Positions 63,605 to 64,000 of a DNA stretch of 64,000 nt are shown here, piece by piece. A program made the position numbers and the translations under genes. The first letter of the stretch is position 1; the number at the start of each line of letters is the position of its first letter. Below the pieces are notes generated by a model that ran no database searches, had not been told where the DNA came from, and was given only the letters and a program-made list of their open reading frames with translations. The stretch comes from Zooshikella harenae. Its GTDB lineage: Bacteria; Pseudomonadota; Gammaproteobacteria; Pseudomonadales; Zooshikellaceae. The DNA lies in the NCBI RefSeq assembly GCF_018837975.1, contig NZ_JAGSOY010000009.1, forward strand, positions 1-64,000, read 5' to 3'.

Positions 63605-64000
63605 ATGCAGGTTGCAATGATTGCTGCTTTAGCGGCAAATCGTGTTATTGGAGTTAATGGGAAACTTCCTTGGTATATTCCTGGAGAGCTAAAGTACTTC
63701 AAGCATGTCACTATGGGCAAACCTATTATTATGGGCCGTAAAACGTTCGTTTCGCTGGGTCGTCCACTTCCTGGTCGCAGTAACATTGTCATTACGCGTG
63801 ATCAAGAGTACCAACATGAAGGAGTACAGGTTGTTCACAGCGTAGAAGAGGCATTAACACTTGCAGAAAACATCGCTTACATCAATGGTGCTGATGAAGT
63901 GGTCATTATTGGTGGAGGGGAAATTTATCGTCAGGCTCTGCCAAAAGCGACGCGCCTTTATTTAACTCAAATCCATAAAGACTATGAAGGTGATGCCGTT
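63605..64000 (+). CDS. folA: Dihydrofolate reductase FolA, 5' part (continues beyond window)
   Basis: The first 132 codons of a gene that runs off the right edge. It begins MQVAMIAALAANRVIGVNGKLPWYIPGELKYFK, the FolA N-terminus with the active-site W and the acidic residue (here E where E. coli has D27). KPIIMGRKTFVSLGRPLPGRSNIVITR follows, and EVVIIGGGEIYRQALPKATRLYLTQI is the NADPH-binding segment. The enzyme reduces DHF to THF using NADPH. GAGAG lies upstream of the ATG at 63605. In Pseudomonas, from memory, folA lies a few genes downstream of thyA; here about 28 kb intervenes. Confidence 0.95.
   Translation, partial: MQVAMIAALAANRVIGVNGKLPWYIPGELKYFKHVTMGKPIIMGRKTFVSLGRPLPGRSNIVITRDQEYQHEGVQVVHSVEEALTLAENIAYINGADEVVIIGGGEIYRQALPKATRLYLTQIHKDYEGDAV

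Overview
The window is AT-rich chromosomal DNA of a heterotrophic gammaproteobacterium. The gene content (rppH-ptsP-TauE/SafE-lgt-thyA with a distant folA, a Pseudomonas-like hex/Entner-Doudoroff regulon with HexR and GltR/GtrS-like regulators, GcvR, MaoP, RlmI, NapEDABC) points to a Pseudomonadales/Oceanospirillales-type organism, probably marine; that placement is inferred from gene families and synteny recalled from memory. No rRNA, tRNA, CRISPR array, insertion sequence or phage module was found.

Layout. (1) 1-6.4 kb: sparse DNA with a degenerate three-copy repeat, a GlsB/YeaQ membrane protein, an IalB-like secreted protein, an unknown membrane protein, an aspartate/aromatic aminotransferase and an unknown protein. 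(2) 6.4-14.5 kb: a glycine-zipper/SH3 lipoprotein and, on the opposite strand, a three-gene cluster of unrecognised proteins. Its centre is a 1,508-aa protein with an OmpA-like domain but no signal peptide and a C10 tract near its 5' end. This is the best candidate for an undescribed system. (3) 15-24 kb: phosphoketolase, an L,D-transpeptidase, TraB/GumN protein, GcvR, RlmI and a HAD-IB phosphatase. (4) 24-29 kb: mobA beside a complete periplasmic nitrate reductase operon napEDABC, including a 53-codon napE, preceded by a perfect 7-2-7 NarL/NarP-type palindrome. (5) 29.6-35.1 kb: rppH, ptsP, TauE/SafE exporter, lgt and thyA. (6) 35.5-42.2 kb: small and unknown genes, a PilJ-type N-terminal domain protein, MaoP, a YbfF-like esterase, a frameshifted family 3 solute-binding protein and lipoproteins. 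(7) 42.4-57 kb: the glucose catabolism locus, with a GltR-like regulator, GtrS-like kinase, GtsA-like sugar-binding protein, pyk and gap on minus, edd and glk on plus, zwf-pgl-eda on minus and hexR on plus. HexR-type operators lie in both divergent control regions. (8) 57-64 kb: an OmpA/thrombospondin-repeat lipoprotein, DUF427 protein, a degenerate hybrid sensor kinase, a CDF metal transporter, a degenerate GGDEF membrane protein and the 5' part of folA.

How the genes fit together. Glk, Zwf, Pgl, Edd and Eda take glucose to pyruvate and glyceraldehyde-3-phosphate; Gap and Pyk carry the triose to pyruvate; HexR is the likely repressor relieved by KDPG, and the GltR/GtrS pair plus the sugar-binding protein form a sugar-sensing or uptake arm. 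MobA makes the molybdenum cofactor that NapA needs, NapC delivers quinol electrons to NapAB, and NapD handles the NapA Tat signal. ThyA and FolA are linked by folate metabolism. Lgt lipidates the several lipoproteins encoded here.
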